This document shows, piece after piece, positions 16,718 through 25,066 of a stretch of 64,000 nt of DNA. The position numbers were made by a program, and so were the translations under genes. This DNA is from Lapidilactobacillus bayanensis (lineage in GTDB: Bacteria > Bacillota > Bacilli > Lactobacillales > Lactobacillaceae), in the NCBI RefSeq assembly GCF_003946695.1, contig NZ_RHOX01000013.1:1-64000 (forward strand), read 5' to 3'. Each line of letters opens with the position of its first letter. Within the stretch, counting starts at the first letter, position 1. Below the pieces are notes generated by a model, which saw only the letters and a list, made by a program, of their open reading frames with translations, made no database searches and was not told the DNA's origin.

Positions 16718-17067
16718 GTGCCAACTTTTTTTGAGAACAAAGTCTTTATATATAGAAGAAATACGTTTATAGTATTTCATTATTTCTATATATTTTTATT
16801 TATCTTTAATAGTTTTAGAGAGAAAAGTTGGCACATTGACACAAAAAGGCGATTAACCCTTGTTACATCAACGTTTAAGCCCGTGCCAACTTTTAACTTA
16901 TTTGTGCCAACTGTGCCAACTTTTAGCTATTTTTGCGGGTGTTTCTTTTTCCGTTTTTGCAATTATCATAAGCAATTTTTTGGTGCCTTAAACTTTTCTT
17001 AATAAGTTGTTTTTGATTAATCCTCCCACCCGCCCTGTGCCAACTTTTAGTCCTCAGATGTTGGCAC
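16718..17067. repeat. Cluster of GTGCCAACTTTT repeats, possible replication origin
   Basis: Between the primase-helicase and the VRR-NUC gene, a non-coding AT-rich stretch of about 375 bp carries seven copies of the motif GTGCCAACTTTT. Plus-strand copies are at 16718-16729, 16883-16894, 16904-16912 (short), 16913-16924 and 17037-17048. Inverted copies are at 16823-16834 and 17060-17067 (short). Two copies are head to tail. Repeats beside a P4-type primase suggest iterons bound by the primase or its partner. The plus frame of 94 codons here looks like chance. Confidence 0.7.
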
Positions 17068-17074
17068 ATAATCA

Positions 17075-19495
17075 TTAATCAAAATCCGTAATTTTAGACC
17101 TAATTCCAATCCAAAGTCGCTTAGGGTTACCCTGCCCTTTTTCACGCTTTCGCTCTCGCTTATAGCCAAGCTCTTCGAGACGCTGGAATAATCTATACTT
17201 ACCCATCGTCTTTTCGCCAGCATCAGATGCGTACTCAGTATAGGCGTTGTATAGGTCTTCACCCGTTGAGGTTAAAGCATCATCGCCAATCCGACAGCTC
17301 TCTTCAATGAACCGACCAACTTGGTCATTACCGCGAATCCATTCATTAAGTTCATGCTTAGCACTTTCGGACTCAATAAACTTACGGTCTTTCAAGGCTT
17401 GACGTAGTCCGTCCATGGCTTTGTTGAAGATACCCGGCAGCTCTTTCATGATCGCCCTTAACGGGTACTTACGCTTAACTTCATCTGTGACAACATTTCT
17501 AACCGGTATGATGATTGCCCGACGCTTAAGGCCGCCTGTAAAATCTCGCATGGCTGGCATTGAGTTCATTGCGAAGGTCAATTTAGCAAAGTTATAGAAC
17601 TTAATAGGCTTCTCATATTTGATATCACCATAAATCATATCTTCACCGGTCAGTGTCTTTAGTAACGAACCATCATTCAAATATTCTGGCTTCGCATCAG
17701 CATCAAAGTTAGCTGTCTTTTGATACAGCCCACTGGTCGCAAAGCTGTTAGTCATCAAGGCTTCTAGCGTTACAGCAGAGTAGGCGTCATCTCCGACTAG
17801 CGCTCGCATTACTTCAATCAGCGTGGATTTACCAGTACCGCCAGGGCCAAGTAAGAACAACATCTTTTGAATTGGGTAGTCGCGGTAAAACAGATAGCCA
17901 ATCCATTGGTACATAAAGTCCTTATTCTCTTCACCGACTGCCCACTCTAGGTATTGATCAAACGTCGGACAATCTGCTTCTGGATCATATTCAACTGGGT
18001 GATTAACTCGCGCGTGTAGCTGTGGGCTAAACTCAGATACGAACTTATTGGTCTCAACATCATAAACACCATTGGCCAAAACCAGATGGCTAATATCAGC
18101 CTGGATAAATGGTTCACCCGTCAGCGCTAGTCCTTGAATTGAAGCATTCGTTTCACGCAAGTAGTTGGTCTTGCTGAGTTTAACCAGATACTTTTTGATC
18201 ATTAAGCTCTTGAGATATTCTTCAGCGTCATTCTTCCAAATCCCGACTGTTTCGTCATATCGTAAGAACTCGTTGCCGTTGTAGAAAATCGGCAGATCAG
18301 CCAATAGGTGCTGGGCTAGTAAATAGTTATTAACGACGGGCTGGCCACTATCCGTATATTCTAGCCAATCTTCAAGCTCATCTTTGGTAACTTCTTCGCC
18401 TTCTACTGGGTCACTGAAATCATCTACTGCACTGCCCGTCACACTCTTTTGCCACTCAGCTCTAACACTCTTGTCTTTCAATGCAAAGTCATTCATAGCC
18501 TTGTAACTTGGCAGCTTATTAATGACTGTACCGGGCTTGGTCTTAACATCAAGGTCGTGAAACTTCTGAATTCTCACCAGGTCAAACGCGCTACATAATT
18601 CGCCGCTAGCCGGGTCTGTCCCATGATTTGAATAAGCAAACTTGTCATCATAGAGAACTAGGCCTTCGCTGGTCGTGCCTTGGATAAACGTGTAACGATC
18701 GTCGTGTCGACCCGGGGCATATACGTCGGTCAAGAACATATCAATGGCTGTTTTAATATCATAAGTACGGTTAAAAGCGCCAATGATACCGGGCTTTGTC
18801 AAGGGGTCGCCTTGTTGCTTTGCTTCTCGTTCATGAACCTCAGTCTCTCGACTACTAATTGGCCAGAAACTTGAGTCACGCCAATCGTCATATTCACCTA
18901 GTACCTTGTCTGGGCTCAATAAGTCCCCATCTTGGTATTCGAATATGAACTGGCCGTTCTTGCTAACACTTGGCCAGAACATCAAACGTTCGGGCTGATA
19001 GGTCGTGTCGTCAAAGTTATTCATACCGAATTGCTCAGCAACTTTTCTGGCCAAAGGCACATATTCGTCAGCCGTTACCGCCCTAGCTAGTGGAATAATC
19101 AATCTCATTCGCGGATTATCTTTGGTAAAAGCGTGGGTCGAATAAACTGCTATTGACTCATCGAATAACATCTGAATATCTTCCCACAAATTGTGATTGG
19201 GGAAATCTGCATCAAGGGTTAATATACTTCTGTTCTGAACGTTCTCTGCTTTACGCCTACCCTCCTTGAGCCAGCCACCAACGAACCCACCAACATCCTT
19301 AATCTCGTGCTGTTTGTCCTTTGTCATCTTCGCCCACTGTGCTGAGGTTTCCGAAGTAATGGTCGGACTCGATAACTTACTCAGCAACTCTGACCAGTTC
19401 ATCCGCTGGTTGTGCCACTTTTTTGTGTTCTTGCTCCGGGCTGTGGCTAGGTTCAGTTCCGGATTGGACCTCAGATTATATTGTGGTTTTTCCAA
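17075..19495 (-). CDS. P4-type primase-helicase (AEP prim-pol plus SF3 helicase)
   Basis: An 806-residue replication protein. Residues about 90-200 look like a prim-pol domain: LTLDADFPN gives the metal-binding D-x-D, then STHAFTKDNPRMRLIIPL and RLMFWPS. The C-terminal half is a superfamily 3 helicase: LFLLGPGGTGKSTLIEV (Walker A), then a Walker B region near LKTLTGEDMI and AKLTFAMNSMPA (sensor). It would prime and unwind phage DNA, probably starting at the repeat cluster just downstream. The TTG start has GAGGTGAG upstream. Confidence 0.92.
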   Translation of the reverse strand: MEKPQYNLRSNPELNLATARSKNTKKWHNQRMNWSELLSKLSSPTITSETSAQWAKMTKDKQHEIKDVGGFVGGWLKEGRRKAENVQNRSILTLDADFPNHNLWEDIQMLFDESIAVYSTHAFTKDNPRMRLIIPLARAVTADEYVPLARKVAEQFGMNNFDDTTYQPERLMFWPSVSKNGQFIFEYQDGDLLSPDKVLGEYDDWRDSSFWPISSRETEVHEREAKQQGDPLTKPGIIGAFNRTYDIKTAIDMFLTDVYAPGRHDDRYTFIQGTTSEGLVLYDDKFAYSNHGTDPASGELCSAFDLVRIQKFHDLDVKTKPGTVINKLPSYKAMNDFALKDKSVRAEWQKSVTGSAVDDFSDPVEGEEVTKDELEDWLEYTDSGQPVVNNYLLAQHLLADLPIFYNGNEFLRYDETVGIWKNDAEEYLKSLMIKKYLVKLSKTNYLRETNASIQGLALTGEPFIQADISHLVLANGVYDVETNKFVSEFSPQLHARVNHPVEYDPEADCPTFDQYLEWAVGEENKDFMYQWIGYLFYRDYPIQKMLFLLGPGGTGKSTLIEVMRALVGDDAYSAVTLEALMTNSFATSGLYQKTANFDADAKPEYLNDGSLLKTLTGEDMIYGDIKYEKPIKFYNFAKLTFAMNSMPAMRDFTGGLKRRAIIIPVRNVVTDEVKRKYPLRAIMKELPGIFNKAMDGLRQALKDRKFIESESAKHELNEWIRGNDQVGRFIEESCRIGDDALTSTGEDLYNAYTEYASDAGEKTMGKYRLFQRLEELGYKRERKREKGQGNPKRLWIGIRSKITDFD

Positions 19496-19530
19496 TTGGT
19501 TCTCACCTCTAATCCTCTTCCTTTCATCAG

Positions 19531-19806
19531 CTACTTATTCGTTTGATTATCAATTTCATTAATAGCAAGAATTGCATAGCCAGCTAAATCAAGCAGTGTA
19601 TCACGAATAGACTCATCAACTTGACTATCTGAATTAAGCAAAGTCTTTAGCCTGTTGTATTTATTTTTTAAAACAATCAGCATAGCCGTGTTACCAAATT
19701 CATTAACATTGTCATGGAACGCATTACCGTAATCGTGGTTCTTAGCAATTAACGTATCTGCTAAATCCGTTGTAATGTTGGTTATTTTTGTTTCGAATTC
19801 GTTCAT
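19531..19806 (-). CDS. DUF1599-type protein
   Basis: A 91-residue helical protein. KNHDYGNAFHDN and RDTLLDLAGYAILAI are the signature motifs of the DUF1599 family, also called nucleotide modification associated domain 1, which resembles all-alpha NTP pyrophosphatases. The role in this phage is unknown, though nucleotide handling is a fair inference. It lies 35 bp upstream of the primase-helicase gene. Confidence 0.8.
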   Translation of the reverse strand: MNEFETKITNITTDLADTLIAKNHDYGNAFHDNVNEFGNTAMLIVLKNKYNRLKTLLNSDSQVDESIRDTLLDLAGYAILAINEIDNQTNK

Positions 19807-20025
19807 TTATTCTTCCTCCCAACCGTCAATCCAAGCGTTCAGCAGATTAACTATTCGTTGATTGCGATTTGATTGGATCGGTTCATCCATGATGTAGTGG
19901 TACGTTGGGCTGTCCGTCTGCTTTAACGAATTGTAATAATACTTGTCAAAACTATCGCGATATGGATATTGTGCACGTTCCAGTTCTTCTCCAACGGCAT
20001 TAGGCAACTTAATCTTCATCGTCAT
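19807..20025 (-). CDS. Short DUF1642-like protein
   Basis: A 72-residue acidic protein. LPNAVGEELERAQ and NRNQRIVNLLNAWIDGWEEE match the central part of the DUF1642 protein encoded just upstream (LPKEVADELEDAK, NRDAKIKILSDAWYNGY). It therefore looks like a trimmed paralogue. The start overlaps the neighbour by 17 bp. Function unknown. Confidence 0.65.
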   Translation of the reverse strand: MTMKIKLPNAVGEELERAQYPYRDSFDKYYYNSLKQTDSPTYHYIMDEPIQSNRNQRIVNLLNAWIDGWEEE

Positions 20026-20596
20026 CAGTAACTAGCTCCTTATCAAAGTTTTCTAAATCGTACTTCTTGATTTCTTCATCTGTGAAAGCATGTGCCGAAT
20101 AATCGTGATACCATTTCTTGTCTTCATCAAAATATCCAAAAGCTAATGCTCCATCGTTGATAGCATAATAAGTTGGCCGATTAAATTTACCAGGAACTTC
20201 GATATACCATGTTGGTTCTTTCTCTACCGTGTAGCCGTTGTACCAAGCATCGGACAGAATTTTGATCTTAGCGTCACGATTAGTATCACTACTAAACACA
20301 TAGGTGTATGTTTTAGGCTGCCATATACGGTCAGCGCTATCGAGGTAAGCATAGAAATCGTGAAAAGTCTTTTTAGCGTCTTCAAGTTCATCAGCAACCT
20401 CTTTAGGCAATGTTGGTTTAGCTGGTGGTTCTACAAAACTATCTTCGTCTAGCCACGCATGACACATGTCAATAATTCTAGTAAAGTCACTATCGCTAAA
20501 TGACACACAATATGGAAATTTACCATGACTTTCATCTGCCTGTATAATCTTACCTTTTACATAAACTGTGTCCCCTACTTTATATTCTCGTTTCAT
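20009..20596 (-). CDS. DUF1642 family phage protein
   Basis: A 195-residue acidic protein. The N-terminus (KREYKVGDTVYVKGKI) looks like a small beta-barrel. The middle has LPKEVADELEDAKKTFHDFY followed by ILSDAWYNGYTVE, the DUF1642 core of Lactobacillales phages. The C-terminus is rich in Asp. It lies among early genes; function is not known. Confidence 0.75.
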   Translation of the reverse strand: MKREYKVGDTVYVKGKIIQADESHGKFPYCVSFSDSDFTRIIDMCHAWLDEDSFVEPPAKPTLPKEVADELEDAKKTFHDFYAYLDSADRIWQPKTYTYVFSSDTNRDAKIKILSDAWYNGYTVEKEPTWYIEVPGKFNRPTYYAINDGALAFGYFDEDKKWYHDYSAHAFTDEEIKKYDLENFDKELVTDDDED

Positions 20597-20599
20597 CGG

Positions 20600-20827
20600 T
20601 TATCCCTCCGAACTTTTATTAATTATCTTGTCAACCACCCTTTTAAAGCGCCATGACCGATATACACGAGCGAATAGTTTAGCATTATGCTTAGAAAGCT
20701 CATATTGGCGTCCATTGTTACACTGAACGAGTAAGCCGTAGCCTTTTGTAGTAATCTCTTCAACGTTTTTTAAATTCAAATGTCGCCATTTACGTGTTGT
20801 ACGCCAGCTAAAAGTATTTTGTGTCAT
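20600..20827 (-). CDS. Hypothetical basic phage protein, 75 aa
   Basis: A 75-residue, Lys/Arg-rich protein (MTQNTFSWRTTRKWRHLN). TTGGAGGCTGATTAA before the ATG is a good ribosome site. It is read in the early operon, 3 bp from the DUF1642 gene. No family recognised; the charge would allow nucleic acid binding but there is no motif to prove it. Confidence 0.6.
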   Translation of the reverse strand: MTQNTFSWRTTRKWRHLNLKNVEEITTKGYGLLVQCNNGRQYELSKHNAKLFARVYRSWRFKRVVDKIINKSSEG

Positions 20828-20844
20828 TTAATCAGCCTCCAACA

Positions 20845-21003
20845 TTAATCAGCAGGTGACCAGCAAACGTCAATCACATGTGGATCAGTTGCTACGCGCT
20901 CACAAGCCCCACGTGCTTCTTCAACGCTATTTACTGTTTCGGTAAAACTATCAGTTAATCTTTCGCCCATAAAAACTTGCGTGTAAGTTACTTTAATTTT
21001 CAT
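20845..21003 (-). CDS. Small hypothetical early protein, 52 aa
   Basis: ATG at 21003 after TTGGAGGAATAGACG opens a 52-codon frame, MKIKVTYTQVFMGERL, ending at 20845. A beta-strand start followed by an acidic helix (VNSVEEARGACERVA) gives a plausible small fold. It is in line with its neighbours in the early operon. Function unknown. Confidence 0.65.
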   Translation of the reverse strand: MKIKVTYTQVFMGERLTDSFTETVNSVEEARGACERVATDPHVIDVCWSPAD

Positions 21004-21006
21004 CGT

Positions 21007-21150
21007 CTATTCCTCCAACAATTTCCAAATAATAATAAACACAATCACTAACGTTATGATCAGCGCAACAAGGGGCAACCAGTCGCTGAAAAATAACGTT
21101 GTAATCAGTACGATAATGCTGATTATTGCTGCTACATAATCAATAGTCAT
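21007..21150 (-). CDS. Small membrane protein, 47 aa
   Basis: From ATG 21150 (MTIDYVAAIISIIVLITTLF) the product is almost entirely two hydrophobic helices with a short SDWLP turn and a KLLEE end. AAGGA stands 9 nt upstream. A longer reading from 21198 lacks a ribosome site and overlaps the upstream gene more. It overlaps the HTH-like gene by 11 bp. Function unknown. Confidence 0.6.
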   Translation of the reverse strand: MTIDYVAAIISIIVLITTLFFSDWLPLVALIITLVIVFIIIWKLLEE

Positions 21151-21604
21151 GAGATACAATCCTTGTGATAATCCAGCCATCTTGTTTGGCTCGTTCAATC
21201 AATTGTTCTTTGTTTACACCGTGCGTTTTAAATCTTAAAAACTCAGCTAACTCATCATTTGTTGGGATAATCGTTCTCTGTAAGCCACGAGTTAACAACC
21301 AAACCAATTTATTAGGATTACCAAATTTTTGCCGTGCTTTTCGAATCGTTGACAATGATACGTTAATGTCTTGATTTTCTTCGATATAGCCGATAATCTT
21401 ATCATCAGTAAATCCTTGTGCCCAGAGGTTTTTAATCAATTCTGAGCTGAGTGTTGGCTTGCGACCCGTTGGCAATTTATCTTCTTTATAAATCTCTCTT
21501 GGAATGTTAAATCTTGGGTCGTCATATGGTGCATTTTCGAGTGTTCCATAGTCGGATTCAATCGAACGGACAGCTTCAAGAATTGTGTCACTGTTTTCAC
21601 TCAT
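21140..21604 (-). CDS. Hypothetical protein with HTH-like region
   Basis: A 154-residue protein. Residues about 47-95 read TGRKPTLSSELIKNLWAQGF followed by DDKIIGYIEE and NVSLSTIRKARQKFG, which looks like a helix-turn-helix of resolvase/transposase style. A second helical region follows. It could regulate early genes or bind DNA, but I recognise no named family. GGAGAAAGAAC precedes the ATG. Confidence 0.6.
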   Translation of the reverse strand: MSENSDTILEAVRSIESDYGTLENAPYDDPRFNIPREIYKEDKLPTGRKPTLSSELIKNLWAQGFTDDKIIGYIEENQDINVSLSTIRKARQKFGNPNKLVWLLTRGLQRTIIPTNDELAEFLRFKTHGVNKEQLIERAKQDGWIITRIVSHDY

Positions 21605-21625
21605 TGTTCTTTCTCCATGTACGCG

Positions 21626-22225
21626 CTAAAAGGTTCTAACTGGACAAATAACATAGGTCGCATCTTCTTGCTTTAAAACCATTGGTCGAATATCGCCACT
21701 AAAGCCAAGGGTTATCTGTTCTTGAGGGCGTTTGTCGTTGTAAGCCTTAAAGAACTCAACAGCGTCGAATAAATATTTTGCGTTCATCGTAATATCAAAC
21801 CCAGTCAAACCATCAAATTTCGCAACTGGAATTGTTGTTGTGAGAGTCTCAGCAACAACTTGAAGCCTTGAGTCCTCTCCAGTAAATCCCAGCTGAACCA
21901 AGCCCTTGTCTGTCTTAATCTTTAGCATCTCTGAAAGACTCGCAAGCTCCCTAACTTCCACTTTCAACGTGCAAAGGAACTTAGTCGGGATTATTCGAGA
22001 AGTATCGGGATAATCCACAGCAGTCTGTGGTTTGAAGGTTTGCAGGTCCAAGGTCATCTCAGAGGTTCCTTCCTCTGCCCAGTGCTTAATTTGCAATAGC
22101 CGATGGCTGTCAGTAACTACCGCGCTACCATCGGTATTAACGTGCAAGCAACCCAGAACAGGTCGGCTCTTGGCCGCTTTTTTCGTGATTGCTTTAAATG
22201 CTTTTTCTAATTGTCCATCTTTCAT
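21626..22225 (-). CDS. Sliding-clamp-like protein (two clamp domains)
   Basis: A protein of about 199 residues next to the phage DNA polymerase. VLGCLHVNTDGSAVVTDSHRLLQIK matches the TDSHRL element of bacterial clamp domain 2. The C-terminal half, with ITMNAKYLFDAVEFF and ITLGFSGDIRPMVL ending YVICPVRTF, matches domain 3 of DnaN (NPKYLLD...; ..MPVR at the end). Bacterial clamps have three domains per subunit (about 370 residues); this has two. It may form a trimeric ring serving the phage polymerase, or interfere with the host clamp. ATG 22225 has the better GAGGG spacing; ATG 22228 is also possible. Confidence 0.7.
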   Translation of the reverse strand: MKDGQLEKAFKAITKKAAKSRPVLGCLHVNTDGSAVVTDSHRLLQIKHWAEEGTSEMTLDLQTFKPQTAVDYPDTSRIIPTKFLCTLKVEVRELASLSEMLKIKTDKGLVQLGFTGEDSRLQVVAETLTTTIPVAKFDGLTGFDITMNAKYLFDAVEFFKAYNDKRPQEQITLGFSGDIRPMVLKQEDATYVICPVRTF

Positions 22226-22236
22226 CATTATTCCCT

Positions 22237-24198
22237 CTAATCTTTCTTGTAGTATTCAGACTCAAAGCCTGCGGCATTTAGCGGCAAGCCCTTGGCCCAA
22301 TCAAGTTCTTCACACATAATATCGCGCATTTCTTCAACTGAACCAGTACCGTATGGCATTTCAGTAACAGCCTCATCATGGATATGAAAAACAACATTGT
22401 AGCCATGTTGTTCCAGCCGATACATTGCTTGTGCTAATAAATCTCTAGCAGTAGCTTGGACAATGTTCTCGACCAGCTTTCCGCCATAGGTATCTAATTT
22501 TGCAAAACCGACCCTGTCACCTTGACCCTCGTAGGTTATCGATTGGCCAAAGCCCTTGTTCTCAAGTCGTGGCCTGGCATAGGCTAAGCGGCGGCCGCTT
22601 GGTAGCTGAATGAACAGAAAGCCCTTAGCTTTAAAGAACTTCAAACCCTTTTGCAATTTGACGACACCGCCACCATTTAGGACTTGCTTGACAGTGGCCT
22701 CAACGTCGTACCAAAACTGAACGATGCGTTTATTGGCCTTACGCCACTTTGAAACCAGCTCCGGTAGTTCGTCTTCTGTAATACCCATTTTCATGGCACC
22801 CATTGTTGTTAATGCGCCAATACTACCTTGGTAGCCAAGCGCTAGGGTCGCAATCTTGCCACGCTGTCTCATGGCCTTACCACTAACTGATTTCCAGTCA
22901 TAGTCCTCAACTTTTCCAAGGCCAAACATGTTGGCTGCAGTGGCTTCGTAAATCTTGCCATGGGTTCTAAAAGCGTCTAAGGTCCACTGTTCACCCGCAT
23001 ACCAAGCAATTACTCGAGCTTCAATAGCCGAGAAGTCACAGACGATAAAACGATTGCCGTCTTCAGTTACTAATGCGGTTCTAATTAATTGCTTTAATGT
23101 GTCTGGTACTGAGTCATAGAGCATCTCAATCGCCCAAGGGTCCTTAGCTTTCACCAGGTTCCTTGCAACGCTTAAAGGCTGTAAATAATTACGCGGTAAG
23201 TTCTGAACCTGTAATAATCGACCCGCCCAACGTCCAGTACGAGTAGCACCATAAAACTGCAATAGTCCGTGAATTCTGCCATCATTACAGCGTGCGTTTT
23301 CCATTACCAAGTATTTCTTCGTACTAGTATTGGAAAGCTTTAGACGCAATTCTAGGGCGGTTCTAACATTGTCAGGAAGCTCTTGTTCATCAAGTGCCTG
23401 CTGCACAATTGCCTTGCCAAGTTTCTCAAACGGCGTGCCTTGTTCGGTCAGCCAACCCTTAAACTGCTTAAGGCTGTTAGGATTATCTAAGCCTGTAATT
23501 TCTGTTAAAAGTTCAAGATTTTTCTTGCTGGCTGTCTCCATTAATTCAATTGCACCGTCGGCCAACTCTTGATCAATCCTCACGCCACGGTCATTAATAC
23601 GTTGATCCATGGCCCAGAGTTGCCACTCGCTTGGCTTAACCTTGATAGCCGCCAATTTGTCGGCTATGGACCGTTCAGTTCGAACATCTTGCGCGTTGTA
23701 ATACATATAGGTTTCCCAATCTTCGGGCTTTGACTCGGGTAAATTCCGCTTACCTTCCTTGTTAGGTTTTGAGAAATAACTAATCAGCCTAACGCCTCGT
23801 GGGTCTTTGACTTGGTCCACGTTCAAATAGTTAGCGGCTTGCTTTAAACTTGCTGGTAGTCCCAGCTCCATAGCCTCAACCATGGTGTCATGCCATTGGT
23901 CTGCGTCTAGCCATTCTTTTTCTGTGAAATACTTGTGCTGTCTGAGGTAGTGCGTGAAGCTGACTCGTTCGAACTGCGCGTTCCAAGCCTCTTTAACGTA
24001 CTCGCCGTCAAGTAACCAGCTGATAAAATCCTCTGGAATGTCTTCTTTTGAAAGGTCAATTTGAATCAGCTCCTCTTCGTCAATCTGATAGGACAGCATC
24101 AGTATTCGAAATTGCTCTGAGTCTGTGTACTTATAAACGCCAACCTTTCGAAGGTCCTCATCTGAGTAAGTTTCAATATCAATTATCAATCTGGTCAT
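22237..24198 (-). CDS. Family A DNA polymerase with 3'-5' exonuclease domain
   Basis: A 653-residue replicative polymerase. The N-terminal exonuclease domain starts LIIDIETYSD (Exo I, D-x-E) and has YYNAQDVRTERSI (Exo III). Polymerase motifs follow: LLQFYGATRTGRWAGR, motif A FIVCDFSAIEARVIAWY, motif B RQRGKIATLALGYQGS, motif C FHIHDEAV. The type is common in Firmicutes phages together with DUF2815 and DUF2800 proteins, as here. AGAAGGAGAAATTCA precedes the ATG. Confidence 0.95.
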   Translation of the reverse strand: MTRLIIDIETYSDEDLRKVGVYKYTDSEQFRILMLSYQIDEEELIQIDLSKEDIPEDFISWLLDGEYVKEAWNAQFERVSFTHYLRQHKYFTEKEWLDADQWHDTMVEAMELGLPASLKQAANYLNVDQVKDPRGVRLISYFSKPNKEGKRNLPESKPEDWETYMYYNAQDVRTERSIADKLAAIKVKPSEWQLWAMDQRINDRGVRIDQELADGAIELMETASKKNLELLTEITGLDNPNSLKQFKGWLTEQGTPFEKLGKAIVQQALDEQELPDNVRTALELRLKLSNTSTKKYLVMENARCNDGRIHGLLQFYGATRTGRWAGRLLQVQNLPRNYLQPLSVARNLVKAKDPWAIEMLYDSVPDTLKQLIRTALVTEDGNRFIVCDFSAIEARVIAWYAGEQWTLDAFRTHGKIYEATAANMFGLGKVEDYDWKSVSGKAMRQRGKIATLALGYQGSIGALTTMGAMKMGITEDELPELVSKWRKANKRIVQFWYDVEATVKQVLNGGGVVKLQKGLKFFKAKGFLFIQLPSGRRLAYARPRLENKGFGQSITYEGQGDRVGFAKLDTYGGKLVENIVQATARDLLAQAMYRLEQHGYNVVFHIHDEAVTEMPYGTGSVEEMRDIMCEELDWAKGLPLNAAGFESEYYKKD

Positions 24199-24213
24199 TG
24201 AATTTCTCCTTCT

Positions 24214-24235
24214 AAAAAAGGGCGGTTACCCGCCC
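24214..24235 (-). terminator. Intrinsic terminator between DUF2815 gene and polymerase
   Basis: Minus strand GGGCGG-GTAA-CCGCCC followed directly by TTTTTT. A compact, strong stem. It lies after the ssDNA-binding protein stop and before the polymerase ribosome site, so it may reduce downstream expression and leave the binding protein more abundant. Confidence 0.85.
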
Positions 24236-24242
24236 CAAGTTG

Positions 24243-24806
24243 TTAATCCAATAGGTCGTCGTCATCTTCGTCCCATTCTTCAAAGTCTGCATCAGCTGAT
24301 GAACGTCCGCCAAGATAGTCACCCTTAGCAATAATTTGAACGTTGTTAAGACCAGCACTGATACCTTTATTGCCATGACTGTTATAAGCGTAGAAGTTTA
24401 GTGAGACGCGTGCGTAAACACCTGAATAAACATCGTCCTCGCTGGTAACTTCTTCCTTAAACTTGTCGATAATCCCGGGCTTTTGCTTGCTTGAAACTGC
24501 CATATAGTAGCTATCTTTTAATTCAGGGTTGCGTTCTAGGTCAGCGTCCTCATCGCCATCATGAAGTGTGGTTGAAACGCGCTCGAGTTTCATGCCTTTC
24601 AACTTGTCGCTCTTTCCTGAGTCAAAGGCGGCTTTGATCGCGTTGTTGATTTTATCCATGGTCTTGGTATCGTCTTTGGGGATGATGATTGTTGTTGAGT
24701 ATTTTGGTTCGCCTTGTCCTTCTTGCGCATATGCTTCTAATAAGTGAACATAGCTGAGACGTACCTTACCTGTGATTACCTTTGTTGTGTTATTTGTGTT
24801 TACCAT
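24243..24806 (-). CDS. DUF2815 ssDNA-binding protein
   Basis: A 187-residue protein with KVRLSYVHLLEAYAQEGQGEPKYSTTIIIPK at the N-terminus and VYARVSLNFYAYNSHGNKGISAGLNNVQII later, the signature of DUF2815. This family is regarded as an OB-fold single-strand DNA binder similar to T7 gp2.5. The acidic tail (EEWDEDDDDLLD) is like that of SSBs and can recruit partners. It stands between the DUF2800 nuclease block and the polymerase. Confidence 0.88.
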   Translation of the reverse strand: MVNTNNTTKVITGKVRLSYVHLLEAYAQEGQGEPKYSTTIIIPKDDTKTMDKINNAIKAAFDSGKSDKLKGMKLERVSTTLHDGDEDADLERNPELKDSYYMAVSSKQKPGIIDKFKEEVTSEDDVYSGVYARVSLNFYAYNSHGNKGISAGLNNVQIIAKGDYLGGRSSADADFEEWDEDDDDLLD

Positions 24807-24808
24807 GA

Positions 24809-25066
24809 TTAGTTTTCTCCTTTAATGTTGTTGTGTTCATTAGTTAGTTGTTCGATTACTGAGCTTAATATTAGGAGCTTGTCTTCTTTGTCTTCCAGCC
24901 GTTCGAGCTCTGTAATAAGACCCATAGCGAGCATTGAAACAGTGAGTACTGGACTAGCACCATTTGAATCAACGCCTGCACCCTCAAAACTTGCGCGGAC
25001 ATGGATATCGACGCCGTCGGCCAATTCTGCAAAGCCCTTTAATACGTCTTTATCAGTTAATTTCAT
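24809..25066 (-). CDS. Hypothetical early protein, 85 aa
   Basis: An 85-residue protein coupled by overlap to the DUF2800 gene upstream (4 bp) and 2 bp from the DUF2815 gene. Its second half (GLITELERLEDKEDKLLILSS) is helical. In related phages a small gene is often found at this place, but I know of no function. Confidence 0.6.
   Translation of the reverse strand: MKLTDKDVLKGFAELADGVDIHVRASFEGAGVDSNGASPVLTVSMLAMGLITELERLEDKEDKLLILSSVIEQLTNEHNNIKGEN

Noticed and set aside
16718-17002. 94-codon plus-strand frame
   Set aside because: Phe/Arg/Tyr-rich AT-driven sequence with no ribosome site, opposite to all neighbours and made of the repeats.
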